NCBI RefSeq assembly: GCF_019655335.1
Contig: NZ_BPFD01000045.1
Coordinates: 1-39,303, forward strand
Direction: 5' to 3'
Length of the DNA: 39,303 bases
From: Shewanella hafniensis
Lineage (GTDB): Bacteria; Pseudomonadota; Gammaproteobacteria; Enterobacterales; Shewanellaceae
The notes below the pieces were generated by a model. It saw nothing but the letters and a program-made list of their open reading frames with translations. It had not been told where the DNA came from and ran no database searches. Both the position numbers and the translations under genes were made by a program. Positions 1 through 7,719 of this stretch are shown here, piece by piece; the stretch's first letter is position 1; the number at the start of each line of letters is the position of its first letter.

Positions 1-48
1 TAACTGCAGATCATCTAATCGAGAAGACAAAAAGCCTAAAAATCAGCC

Positions 49-74
49 ACAAAAAAGCGGCCCTTAGGCCGCTT
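49..74 (-). terminator. Rho-independent terminator of the DUF4136 lipoprotein gene
   Basis: The stem AAGCGGCC (55-62) pairs with GGCCGCTT (67-74) around a CTTA loop. On the minus strand it is followed by a run of T (complement of 51-56). It lies 26 bases downstream of the stop codon of the lipoprotein gene. Confidence 0.85.
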
Positions 75-99
75 AATGTTCATTCAAACTGAATCAGAA

Positions 100-660
100 C
101 TACTTAGTGTCAGGCTTAGGTGGATAATTTGCCATTACACTGCCCACTGCTTGATTGATGATCTGTACTCTTTCTTCTGGGGTATTTTTGTCGCGAATGG
201 TATCGGCAACAGAACCACGCCAGATCAGTTTAGTGGTTTTATTATCAACCAAATCAATAATCAGGGTGCCGACTTCATATTCTCTTACTGTAGTTTGGGT
301 CTGCATATTGCCGCCCCAACCCCATCCTGGACCATAGTATGGGTTGTAGCCAAAATTACTATTGAAGGTATCAACATTAATCTTCTTATCAACTTTGGTC
401 AGATAATTAACAAGTACATCAGCATCTTTTGCATCAACTAATGTCATCCCCTTACTCGCTAACTGGCTATTCACCGCTTCTCTGACCCGTTGGTCCATCA
501 AGCCATCCAAATGATATCCAGCAGAATCCGTTTTCTGAGCAACCCAAGCATAGGTTTTATATTGGGTAAAATTGGCGCTAGGATCAAAATCCCAACCTGA
601 CTTCATCGAACTACAGGCACTGAGTGCCAACATAGCTAATGCTACAAAAATATTTTTCAT
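100..660 (-). CDS. DUF4136 family outer-membrane lipoprotein
   Basis: Predicted 186-residue lipoprotein. It starts with a short charged N-terminus and a hydrophobic stretch ending in the lipobox LSAC, so Cys16 would be lipidated after signal peptidase II cleavage. The mature part has the DUF4136 pattern: an FxxYKTYAW motif near residues 31-40, a central Gly/Tyr/Trp-rich stretch (about 105-118), then LIIDLVD and LIWRGS strands typical of the family. The molecular role of DUF4136 proteins is not known to me. The start has a good ribosome site (AGGAAATTAAG before ATG). The gene stands alone, with its own terminator, and is divergent from the small membrane gene at 841. Confidence 0.85.
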   Translation of the reverse strand: MKNIFVALAMLALSACSSMKSGWDFDPSANFTQYKTYAWVAQKTDSAGYHLDGLMDQRVREAVNSQLASKGMTLVDAKDADVLVNYLTKVDKKINVDTFNSNFGYNPYYGPGWGWGGNMQTQTTVREYEVGTLIIDLVDNKTTKLIWRGSVADTIRDKNTPEERVQIINQAVGSVMANYPPKPDTK

Positions 661-778
661 CTTAATTTCCTCAGATGTTCGACCCGAACAAAGACAAGTA
701 TCAGAGATATGAATTTAGCTTACAGAGCAATAGCCTAATCTACAACTCAATTGATTAAAAAGCGGCATCTCATTCAGC

Positions 779-815
779 TTGACTTCAGCAAAACCAAAGA
801 TGATAATGATTATCA
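779..815 (+). promoter_or_regulatory. Sigma-70 promoter overlapped by a perfect 7-1-7 Fur box
   Basis: TTGACT (779-784), a 17-base spacer and GATAAT (802-807) make a strong sigma-70 promoter. The 15-mer TGATAATGATTATCA (801-815) is an exact match to the 7-1-7 Fur consensus TGATAATnATTATCA and covers the -10 region and the expected start of transcription. Binding of Fe-Fur here should block RNA polymerase. This also argues that translation starts at 841 rather than at an upstream TTG (751). Confidence 0.8.
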
Positions 816-840
816 ATTAAGATTTGAGGGAGGTGTTGAA

Positions 841-1158
841 ATGTACTGGTTTATTAGCGCGTTTATGGTTGCATCTGCCATTTTTTTCCTTGCACCAGAA
901 AAAATTTCTCTCGAGGCCAATAACGCCAAAATAAAGCGCCATTTGCCTGTCAGCTTACTGATTTTACCTCTTATTGTACTTGGCTGGTTGGTCATTGATA
1001 CCGTCGCGAATGGCACTAATTATGCCACAGTCGCCGCATTCGGCTTTGTGACTACCGCCTGCTTAATTGCGTTACCTAAGCTGCATAAATTTATTATGCC
1101 CAGCGCCTTACTGACCGCAGTGGCGCTGATCGTCATGGTCTTGATGCGCATGAATTAA
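841..1158 (+). CDS. Small inner-membrane protein, probably Fur-regulated
   Basis: 105-residue hydrophobic protein with about four membrane segments: an N-terminal one (about residues 2-18), one around 40-56, one around 60-77 and a C-terminal one (about 84-103). I do not recognise the family. The start at 841 is chosen because AGGGAGGT (827-834) sits 6 bases before this ATG, and because the promoter and Fur box at 779-815 lie just upstream. The reading frame is open from a TTG at 751, but that start would precede the promoter. Iron control suggests a role in iron or envelope homeostasis; that is inference only. Confidence 0.7.
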   Translation: MYWFISAFMVASAIFFLAPEKISLEANNAKIKRHLPVSLLILPLIVLGWLVIDTVANGTNYATVAAFGFVTTACLIALPKLHKFIMPSALLTAVALIVMVLMRMN

Positions 1159-1225
1159 AACGGCTGAAAACGCTCCCTTTTTCAAAAATATGCTCACTTC
1201 CCTGCAAAGAGTTAGCATTTTGTTC

Positions 1226-1262
1226 AGACCACTTAAGGATAATCCTCAAGTGGTCTTTTTTT
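1226..1262 (+). terminator. Rho-independent terminator
   Basis: AGACCACTT (1226-1234) pairs with AAGTGGTCT (1248-1256), followed by seven T. It closes the transcript of the small membrane gene before yciH. Confidence 0.85.
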
Positions 1263-1327
1263 ACCTCCCAGAACCCCTGCAAATTTGATAAACTCAACGG
1301 GTATAAGTCATCTTTTAACACCAATGA

Positions 1328-1666
1328 ATGAAACCTATGAAAGCAGATCCTAATGTATCCTTAGTGTACAGCACCGACAAAGGCCGTATTAATGCAGAGC
1401 CCGTCACTAAAGCGATTCCTGAATCCGACGGTATAGTCAGGATCCATAGAGACAGTAAGGGCCGCAAAGGCAAAGGCGTTTCGATTATCTCAGGCCTAGG
1501 TCTCGATGAAACCGCGTTAAAAGCAATGGCTCAAACCCTTAAAAAACAATGTGGTTGTGGTGGAACGGTTAAAGATTTCACTATTGAGGTCCAAACGGAC
1601 AACCGCGAGCAATTAAAGCTATTGCTTGAGAAGCAGAACTACAAAGTTAAATTAGCTGGCGGTTAA
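1328..1666 (+). CDS. yciH: YciH, SUI1/eIF1-family translation factor
   Basis: 112 residues, the usual length of bacterial YciH. The SUI1 fold spans about residues 38-110, with the KGKGVSIISGLGLD loop, the CGCGG turn and the C-terminal strand-helix-strand. Family members are related to eukaryotic eIF1. E. coli YciH is thought to influence fidelity of translation initiation or act as a stress-related inhibitor of it. Alternative starts are the overlapping ATG at 1324 (another frame) and an in-frame ATG at 1337. It lies alone between a terminator and the algH gene, with 66 bases before algH, so it may be co-transcribed with algH-ruvX. Confidence 0.9.
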   Translation: MKPMKADPNVSLVYSTDKGRINAEPVTKAIPESDGIVRIHRDSKGRKGKGVSIISGLGLDETALKAMAQTLKKQCGCGGTVKDFTIEVQTDNREQLKLLLEKQNYKVKLAGG

Positions 1667-1732
1667 TCTCGCCCGACTTAGCAATATAGCAGCATGCTAG
1701 ATCAACTTAGCCACATAGAACGGAGTAGTTTA

Positions 1733-2296
1733 ATGGAGAGTTTGCAGAACCATTTCTTAATTGCCATGCCTTCACTGCACGATACGTTTTTTGAACGCTC
1801 AGTCATCTATATCTGTGAACATGATGCTAAAGGTGCCATGGGACTGGTGATCAATAAACCGCTCGGTATCGAAGTGAATTCGCTATTAGAACAAATGGAT
1901 TTGCCAGCTGAGCAAGTCTCCACCGATTTAGCGTTCAATGCCAATGTTATGATGGGCGGACCCGTTTCCCAAGATCGCGGCTTCGTACTGCATACCTCTC
2001 AGCCCTATTGGGCCAACAGCACAGATCTGGGTTGTGGTTTAATGCTGACCACCTCCCGCGATGTGTTAACCGCTATTGGAAGCAACAGATCGCCAGAGAA
2101 GTTTCTCGTCGCCTTAGGATATGCGGGATGGAGCAAAGATCAGCTCGAACAAGAGCTTGCCGATAATTCTTGGCTAACGATTCCAGCAACGAATGCACTC
2201 TTGTTTGACATTAAACACGAAGACCGTTGGCCACAGGCCAGCCGAGCTCTTGGATTTGATGCTTGGCAAGTCTCAGCTCAAGCGGGTCACGCTTAA
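1733..2296 (+). CDS. yqgE: AlgH/YqgE (UPF0301) family protein
   Basis: 187 residues when started at 1733, where CGGAG precedes the ATG and where the family normally begins ([13 protein letters not shown]). The upstream in-frame ATG at 1694 would add 13 unsupported residues. Conserved family blocks are visible: [20 protein letters not shown] near the N-terminus, [25 protein letters not shown], and the [14 protein letters not shown] motif. The biochemical role is unsettled; the name AlgH comes from alginate regulation in Pseudomonas. As in E. coli, it lies directly before the yqgF/ruvX gene, probably in one operon. Confidence 0.92.
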
Positions 2297-2325
2297 CCCT
2301 ATTTATTAATATAAGTCAGCACACT

Positions 2326-2751
2326 ATGAATTCGAAAACCGTATTAGGCTTTGATTTTGGCACTAAAAGTATTGGTGTGGCTATAGGCCAAGAAATCACC
2401 GCCAGCGCCACGCCATTGTTGTCAATTAAAGCCGTCGATGGGATACCCAACTGGGATCAAATAGGCGACTTAATCAAAGAATGGCAACCAGACTTAGTGG
2501 TCGTCGGCCTGCCCTTAAACATGGATGGCACTGAGCAAGATATGACCCACAGGGCGCGTAAATTTGCGAACCGTATCAATGCTAAGTTCAAAGTCAAAAT
2601 AGCCACTCAAGATGAGCGATTAACCACTACCGATGCTAAGGCGAGGTTGTTCGAGTTAGGCGGATTCAAGGCACTCACCAAAGGCCAAGTCGATGCAGTG
2701 TCAGCCGTCCTAATAATTGAAAGCTACTTCGAAAATAACTTCAGCAAGTAA
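2326..2751 (+). CDS. ruvX: Putative pre-16S rRNA nuclease / Holliday junction resolvase RuvX (YqgF)
   Basis: 141 residues with the RNase H-like YqgF fold. [14 protein letters not shown] at the N-terminus carries the first metal-binding Asp, DERLTT lies near residue 100, and the C-terminal [15 protein letters not shown] segment carries the last acidic residue. In E. coli the protein processes the 5' end of 16S rRNA; the resolvase role is older and less certain. The start at 2326 begins with the family's usual N-terminus. The frame is open further upstream, but this would overlap yqgE. It is the second gene of the yqgE-yqgF pair, 29 bases apart. Confidence 0.92.
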   Translation: MNSKTVLGFDFGTKSIGVAIGQEITASATPLLSIKAVDGIPNWDQIGDLIKEWQPDLVVVGLPLNMDGTEQDMTHRARKFANRINAKFKVKIATQDERLTTTDAKARLFELGGFKALTKGQVDAVSAVLIIESYFENNFSK

Positions 2752-2780
2752 TGCCACATAAATAAAACTACAATAAAAAG

Positions 2781-2806
2781 AAAAGGATAAGTTGCCTTAT
2801 CCTTTT
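2781..2806. terminator. Bidirectional terminator between ruvX and hemH
   Basis: AAAAGGATAA (2781-2790) pairs perfectly with TTATCCTTTT (2797-2806) around GTTGCC. A-rich sequence on the left and T on the right allow it to end both convergent transcripts. Confidence 0.8.
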
Positions 2807-2837
2807 AGTTTGATGGTTAACCCGATAAATTACCAGA

Positions 2838-3851
2838 TCAAAAATGTGGCTTCACTAAGTTGGCCATCATAGTTATATGCGCATCATCATCATTTAATGC
2901 TGCAATGTAGCGGAACTTCTCACCACCCGCCTCGGCAAACAAATGACCATTCTCACCAACAATTTCTTCCAGCGTTTCTAAACAATCGGCGCTAAAAGCC
3001 GGACAAACGATAGCGATATCACGTACACCTTGTTGCGGCAACGCTTTTAAAGTCGCATCGGTATAAGGTTGTAGCCATTTAGCTTTACCAAAACGCGATT
3101 GGAATGTCATCACAAACTCATCTTTACCTAACCCAAGCTTTTCGGTAACCAGTCGAGTCGTTTTCATGCAGAAGCAGTAATACGGATCGCCTAAATGCAA
3201 ATTACGCTCAGGCATACCATGGTAGGACAACACCAATTTTTGTGGTTTACCATGGGACTCAAAATCTGCCTTTATCGAATTTGCCAGAGCATTAATAAAG
3301 TCAGTATTATCATGATAAGTATTAATAAAATGCAACGATGGAATATAGCGCCACTTGGACAACTCAGCCGCAATTGCATCAAAAGCAGAACCCGTAGTGG
3401 GCGCAGCATATTGTGGATATAAAGGTAAAACAACGATTTTGTCTATGCCATTTTGATGCATAGTCTGCAATGTACTGGCGACCGATGGACTGCCATAACG
3501 CATGGCTAAATGGACAGATACATCATAGTTATCGGCGTTTAGTTTATCCGCTAACTTCGCCGTTTGACGCAAACTAATGTCCATTAACGGTGATCCCGCC
3601 GCTGTCCACACCTTCTGGTATAACGCCGCCGATTTTGCTGGGCGTACCCGCAAAATGATCCCGTGTAAAATCATCATCCACACTAATTTAGGAATTTCGA
3701 CTACGCGGGGATCTGCTAAGAACTCAGCAAGATAACGCCTAACAGCCGATGCAGTGGGTGCATCTGGCGTGCCTAAATTCAACAACAGCACGCCCACTTT
3801 GCCGCGCTGTCCGTGTCCAACTTCTTTGGTTAAGCCTGAAAATTTAGCCAA
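2838..3851 (-). CDS. hemH: Ferrochelatase
   Basis: 337 residues, the normal length. It inserts ferrous iron into protoporphyrin IX, the last step of haem synthesis. Evidence: GVLLLNLGTPDAP at residues 20-32, the LSYHGMPERN signature with the metal-handling His near 211, and the catalytic Glu in the DCLETLEEI block near residue 292. The gene starts 32 bases after the stop of the glutathione peroxidase gene with no terminator between them, so the two are probably one transcript driven by the ECF-like promoter at 4443-4472. Shewanella genomes often carry a second hemH; that cannot be judged here. Confidence 0.93.
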   Translation of the reverse strand: MAKFSGLTKEVGHGQRGKVGVLLLNLGTPDAPTASAVRRYLAEFLADPRVVEIPKLVWMMILHGIILRVRPAKSAALYQKVWTAAGSPLMDISLRQTAKLADKLNADNYDVSVHLAMRYGSPSVASTLQTMHQNGIDKIVVLPLYPQYAAPTTGSAFDAIAAELSKWRYIPSLHFINTYHDNTDFINALANSIKADFESHGKPQKLVLSYHGMPERNLHLGDPYYCFCMKTTRLVTEKLGLGKDEFVMTFQSRFGKAKWLQPYTDATLKALPQQGVRDIAIVCPAFSADCLETLEEIVGENGHLFAEAGGEKFRYIAALNDDDAHITMMANLVKPHF

Positions 3852-3883
3852 AACAGCCTCTTAATTAATAAATATTCGTAAGA

Positions 3884-4423
3884 TTAAAGTACAGATTCTA
3901 TTGCTTGCTTAAGCTCTTCGCTATCAGGCTTCACTTTAGAATTGAACTGTTGCACAACCGCGCCATCGCCGCTAACGACATACTTGTAAAAATTCCATTT
4001 AGGCGCACCGGTTTTTTCGGCTAAGTATTTAAATACGCTATTAGCGTCACTGCCACGTACTGGCGATGTCGACAGCATAGTAAAGGTGACACCGTAATTG
4101 ATGTAACACACCTTAGCCGTATCTTTCTCATCATTTTCTTCTTGGAAAAAATCATCCGATGGGAAACCAATGACCACTAAGCCTTTGTCTTTATAATTTT
4201 CATGCAATGCTTCGAGCGCTTTAAACTGCGGGGTGTAGCCACAGTTACTGGCAGTGTTAACAATCAACACGGGTTTTCCCTGAGTCAATTCACACAGATT
4301 AACTGTTTCTTCAGAATGTAATTTTCGTACTTCAAGGTTCAGGTATTCGGGACAAGTGGTCGCCATAGCGCCAGCACTTATCAAGCTCGCTGTCATAGCG
4401 AATATCATAGGTAATTTTTTCAT
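3884..4423 (-). CDS. pgpD: Periplasmic glutathione peroxidase-like thiol peroxidase (PgpD-type)
   Basis: 179 residues when started at 4423, where AAAGGAGA precedes the ATG. The first ~21 residues form a signal peptide ending in AMA, so the enzyme is exported. Catalytic Cys61 sits in NTASNCGYTPQ and the Trp in PKWNF (about 143). The block that reads FPCNQF in most family members is FPSDDF here (87-92), so both the usual second Cys and the tetrad Gln are replaced. I recall a Shewanella oneidensis periplasmic glutathione peroxidase named PgpD that depends on an ECF sigma factor and matches this gene's context; this was not checked. A longer reading frame extends upstream to 4576 but would overlap the promoter. 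Confidence 0.85.
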   Translation of the reverse strand: MKKLPMIFAMTASLISAGAMATTCPEYLNLEVRKLHSEETVNLCELTQGKPVLIVNTASNCGYTPQFKALEALHENYKDKGLVVIGFPSDDFFQEENDEKDTAKVCYINYGVTFTMLSTSPVRGSDANSVFKYLAEKTGAPKWNFYKYVVSGDGAVVQQFNSKVKPDSEELKQAIESVL

Positions 4424-4442
4424 TGCTTTCTCCTTTACCGGT

Positions 4443-4472
4443 ACATTACGTAAACGCACTAGGTAAAGATCA
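4443..4472 (-). promoter_or_regulatory. ECF-type promoter of the glutathione peroxidase-hemH unit
   Basis: Reading the minus strand: TGATCT (4472-4467), exactly 18 bases, then TAATGT (4448-4443), 20 bases before the start codon at 4423. The same elements with the same spacing precede the photolyase cluster (34570-34599). The pattern resembles the consensus I recall for RpoE-ChrR dependent promoters (TGATCC-N18-TAA). Confidence 0.6.
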
Positions 4473-4561
4473 TATTGAATTAAAAAATAAAAGCTATGGT
4501 TAACCACCACATAGCGATGAAGTAAAACCGATTGAGCTGAACGAAAATCTAATAACATCAA

Positions 4562-4587
4562 TAAAAAGCAGCCCATAAAGAGCTGCT
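4562..4587 (-). terminator. Terminator of pilT-pilU
   Basis: AGCAGC (4567-4572) pairs with GCTGCT (4582-4587). On the minus strand the stem is followed by TTTTTAT. It lies 24 bases after the pilU stop and separates pilU from the peroxidase gene. Confidence 0.7.
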
Positions 4588-4610
4588 GAATCCAGAACCT
4601 AACTCTCGCG

Positions 4611-5726
4611 TTAGTCCATGTCTAAGGTGACACCTTCCATAAAACCTGAGCCCGTGGATTCTTTATTCTGCAATTTAATCATCAAACGTAAATCGTTTGG
4701 TGAATCAGCATGGTGCAGCGCATCGGCGTAACTAATCTCGCCATCGACATAAAGTTTCAGCAAGGCCTGATCGAACGTCTGCATGCCCTGCTCGTTGGAT
4801 TTGGCCATGGTTTCTTTGAGCAAGTGCAGCTCGTTTTTCGCAATTAAACTTGCCACCCTTGGGGTGTTAATCAAGACTTCAATCGCGGCACGGCGCCCTG
4901 TGCCATCGACTTTTGGGATCAATTGCTGAGCCACAATACCGCGCAAATTCAATGACAAATCGAACAACAATTGTTGATGTTTACTCTCAGGCACAAGATG
5001 CATAATCCGGTCTAATGCTTGGTTGGCATTGTTGGCATGCAAGGTTGCCATACAAAGGTGACCCGTTTCCGCAAATGACAACGCGAACTCCATCGTTTCT
5101 TGGGTACGAATTTCACCAATCAAGATCACATCGGGGGCTTGGCGAAGAGAGCTTTTTAGCGCCGCATCAAAAGACTCTGTATCTATGCCGACTTCACGTT
5201 GGGTGATAATACTTTTTCTGTGGTCGTGAACAAATTCGACGGGATCTTCGATAGTTAAAATATGACCACGGGCATGGGCATTGCGATAGCCTACCAAGGC
5301 CGCTAAGGACGTTGACTTACCCGTCCCCGTTCCGCCCACCATAATGATAAGACCCCGTTTGCTCATCACCAGATCTTTTAAAATAGGCGGCAGTTTTAAA
5401 TCATCGACATCTGGGATTTTAGTTTCAATACGGCGCATCACGCAGCCAGGCGATTCGCGTTGCCAGAAGGCGCTCACCCGAAAACGACCTAAATCCTTTG
5501 CCGCAAAAGCAAAGTTACACTCACGACTCGAATGAAACTCTTGTTTCTGCGCTTCGGTCATTAAGGATTCAACAAAATCCAGTGATTGGGCTGGAGTAAA
5601 AGCACTTTCAGCCAAAGGACGCAATTCACCGTCAATCTTGGCACTCGGTGGAAAACCAGCAGTGATAAATAAGTCGGAGGCTTTGCGCTCAACGATCACT
5701 TTTAAAAACGGAAGAACATCCATCAT
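4611..5726 (-). CDS. pilU: PilU, type IV pilus retraction ATPase
   Basis: 371 residues. Hexameric secretion-type ATPase that works with PilT in pilus retraction (twitching). Walker A GGTGTGKSTSL lies near residues 136-146, then the Asp box IEDPVEFVH, Walker B VILIGEIRT, and the His box HLCMATLHANN. It lacks the AIRNLIRE motif of PilT and has the longer C-terminal tail usual for PilU. AAGGATTT precedes tandem start codons at 5726 and 5723. It follows pilT by 6 bases, so they are one operon. Confidence 0.93.
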   Translation of the reverse strand: MMDVLPFLKVIVERKASDLFITAGFPPSAKIDGELRPLAESAFTPAQSLDFVESLMTEAQKQEFHSSRECNFAFAAKDLGRFRVSAFWQRESPGCVMRRIETKIPDVDDLKLPPILKDLVMSKRGLIIMVGGTGTGKSTSLAALVGYRNAHARGHILTIEDPVEFVHDHRKSIITQREVGIDTESFDAALKSSLRQAPDVILIGEIRTQETMEFALSFAETGHLCMATLHANNANQALDRIMHLVPESKHQQLLFDLSLNLRGIVAQQLIPKVDGTGRRAAIEVLINTPRVASLIAKNELHLLKETMAKSNEQGMQTFDQALLKLYVDGEISYADALHHADSPNDLRLMIKLQNKESTGSGFMEGVTLDMD

Positions 5727-5732
5727 AAATCC

Positions 5733-6770
5733 TTAAAATGTCGCTTGTTTATTCGAACTCTTCGCCATTGCATCTTCACGGGTAATAAGACCGCGATTGA
5801 CTAAGTTCTGTAAACATTGCTCTAAGGTCTGCATTCCGTGGGCCATCCCGGTTTGAATCGCCGAATACATCTGCGCCACTTTATCTTCACGAATAAGGTT
5901 ACGAATAGCGGGCGTGCCCATCATGATTTCATGGGCGGCAACACGGCCTCCACCGACTTTTTTAATCAGGGTTTGTGAAATAACCGCTTGCAGCGATTCC
6001 GACAACATAGTGCGCACCATGTCTTTTTCTCCGGCGGGGAACACGTCGACCACACGGTCAATGGTTTTCGCGGCTGAGGTGGTATGCAAGGTACCAAACA
6101 CTAAGTGGCCCGTTTCTGCAGCGGTCATAGCCAAACGAATGGTTTCAAGATCACGCATCTCACCGACTAAAATCACGTCCGGATCTTCACGTAGTGCGCT
6201 TCTAAGTGCCGCATTAAAGCTGTGAGTATGGCGGTGAACTTCACGCTGGTTAATCAAACATTGCTTATTTTGGTGTACGAATTCGATAGGATCTTCAATG
6301 GTTAAGATGTGATCATGTCGATTTTCGTTAACGTAATCCACCATAGCGGCAAGTGTGGTACTCTTACCCGAACCCGTTGGCCCAGTCACTAGCACTAATC
6401 CCCGAGGGAAACTGGCGATTTTTTTAAAAATCTCCGGTGCACCTAATTGCTCAAGTGACAAGATGTCGCTAGGAATGGTACGAAATACGGCCGCAGCACC
6501 ACGGGATTGATTGAATGCGTTAACACGAAAGCGGGCAAGATTAGGGACTTCGAACGAGAAATCGATTTCTAGATGTTCTTCGTAGTCCTTGCGCTGCTTA
6601 TCATTCATTATGTCGTACACTAGGCTGTGTACGCCTTGGTGATCGAGCGCGGGCAGGTTAATTTTTCTCACTTCACCGTCGACACGGATCATGGGAGATA
6701 TCCCTGCAGAAAGGTGTAGATCCGAGGCTTTGTGTTTTACACTAAATGCCAATAACTCAGTGATTTCCAT
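5733..6770 (-). CDS. pilT: PilT, type IV pilus retraction ATPase
   Basis: 345 residues, the standard PilT length. N-terminal PAS-like domain about 1-100, RecA-like core after it. Walker A is GPTGSGKSTTLAA, the Asp box IEDPIEFVH, Walker B VILVGEMRD, the His box HLVFGTLHTTSA, and the PilT-specific AIRNLIRE motif lies near residue 290. It powers disassembly of pilin subunits back into the inner membrane. It is divergent from yggS, with only 35 bases between the two start codons. E. coli has a pilT-like gene (yggR) at the same place next to yggS. Confidence 0.95.
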   Translation of the reverse strand: MEITELLAFSVKHKASDLHLSAGISPMIRVDGEVRKINLPALDHQGVHSLVYDIMNDKQRKDYEEHLEIDFSFEVPNLARFRVNAFNQSRGAAAVFRTIPSDILSLEQLGAPEIFKKIASFPRGLVLVTGPTGSGKSTTLAAMVDYVNENRHDHILTIEDPIEFVHQNKQCLINQREVHRHTHSFNAALRSALREDPDVILVGEMRDLETIRLAMTAAETGHLVFGTLHTTSAAKTIDRVVDVFPAGEKDMVRTMLSESLQAVISQTLIKKVGGGRVAAHEIMMGTPAIRNLIREDKVAQMYSAIQTGMAHGMQTLEQCLQNLVNRGLITREDAMAKSSNKQATF

Positions 6771-6805
6771 CGTTTGGGATATCCTTGCAACTAGATAATT
6801 ACATC

Positions 6806-7504
6806 ATGACAACAATAGCAGACAGACTCGCAATCGCCCAGCGCAGGATCGCACAAGCGGCGCAAAAATGTGCACGCCAACCTAGCAATATTCGCTTACT
6901 TGCCGTCAGCAAGACCAAACCTATTGAAGACATTATAGCAGCCTATCAAGCGGGTCAGCGTTGCTTTGGCGAAAACTATGTCCAAGAAGGCGCAGAGAAA
7001 ATTACCGCGCTCAAGGGGGATTTTCCGGACATTGAATGGCACTTTATCGGGCCACTTCAATCCAACAAAACCAGCATAGTCGCCCAGCATTTCGATTGGA
7101 TGCACACTGTCTCGCGCGACAAAATAGCCCAACGTCTCAATGACCAACGTCCAGCTGAATTAGCGCCATTGAACGTCTGCATTCAAATTAATATCAGTGC
7201 TGAAGACACAAAATCTGGCATAGATGCGGCGCAAATGCTGCCACTGGCCGAGCTTATCGCTCAGTTACCTAATCTTGCACTGAGAGGCCTAATGGCGATC
7301 CCGACGGCTACCGCAGATACTGAGTTACAGCTTAAAGAATTTTCTCAGTTAAACAATCTATTTCAAGAGCTTAAATCACATTATCCCAGTGTAGACACGC
7401 TTTCCATGGGGATGAGTAATGATCTAGATACAGCCATTAGCTGCGGTTCAACTATGGTGCGTATTGGCAGTGCCATTTTTGGTGAGCGCAATTACGCGGC
7501 GTAA
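6806..7504 (+). CDS. yggS: YggS/PLPBP, pyridoxal phosphate homeostasis protein
   Basis: 232 residues from the ATG at 6806, which matches the N-terminus of E. coli YggS; an in-frame TTG at 6785 is less likely. A fold-III TIM barrel carries the PLP-binding Lys in LLAVSKTKP (about residue 36), then CFGENYVQE, WHFIGPLQSNK, and the C-terminal LSMGMSNDLDTAI and TMVRIGSAIFG phosphate-binding blocks. It binds PLP without known catalysis and keeps free PLP and amino acid pools in balance. The next genes, proC and yggT, are its usual partners. Confidence 0.95.
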   Translation: MTTIADRLAIAQRRIAQAAQKCARQPSNIRLLAVSKTKPIEDIIAAYQAGQRCFGENYVQEGAEKITALKGDFPDIEWHFIGPLQSNKTSIVAQHFDWMHTVSRDKIAQRLNDQRPAELAPLNVCIQINISAEDTKSGIDAAQMLPLAELIAQLPNLALRGLMAIPTATADTELQLKEFSQLNNLFQELKSHYPSVDTLSMGMSNDLDTAISCGSTMVRIGSAIFGERNYAA

Positions 7505-7719
7505 ACTCACTCGAGGCATGAAGTTCGAGGTCAGTGTGCGAACTTGACCTTGTTTTTAAGGCTTTATGCCCAAATACTGTATCAAAGAGCGCAATATTTA
7601 AGATCAATTAGCGAGAGTCGACTAATCAGGCTCTGACATTCAAATGACTAACCGTTTTATCATCTTAATTTAAGGTGAATCTGTTACAAATTAACGGTTA
7701 ACACACTGAAGAGAATCAA

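Noticed and set aside
76..441. Plus-strand open frame of 121 codons opposite the DUF4136 lipoprotein gene
   Set aside because: Antisense shadow: no ribosome site, no family resemblance, and the minus-strand frame has a clear lipobox and domain.
1133..1324. Minus-strand frame of 63 codons before yciH
   Set aside because: It runs through the terminator hairpin at 1226-1262 and has no ribosome site or recognisable sequence.
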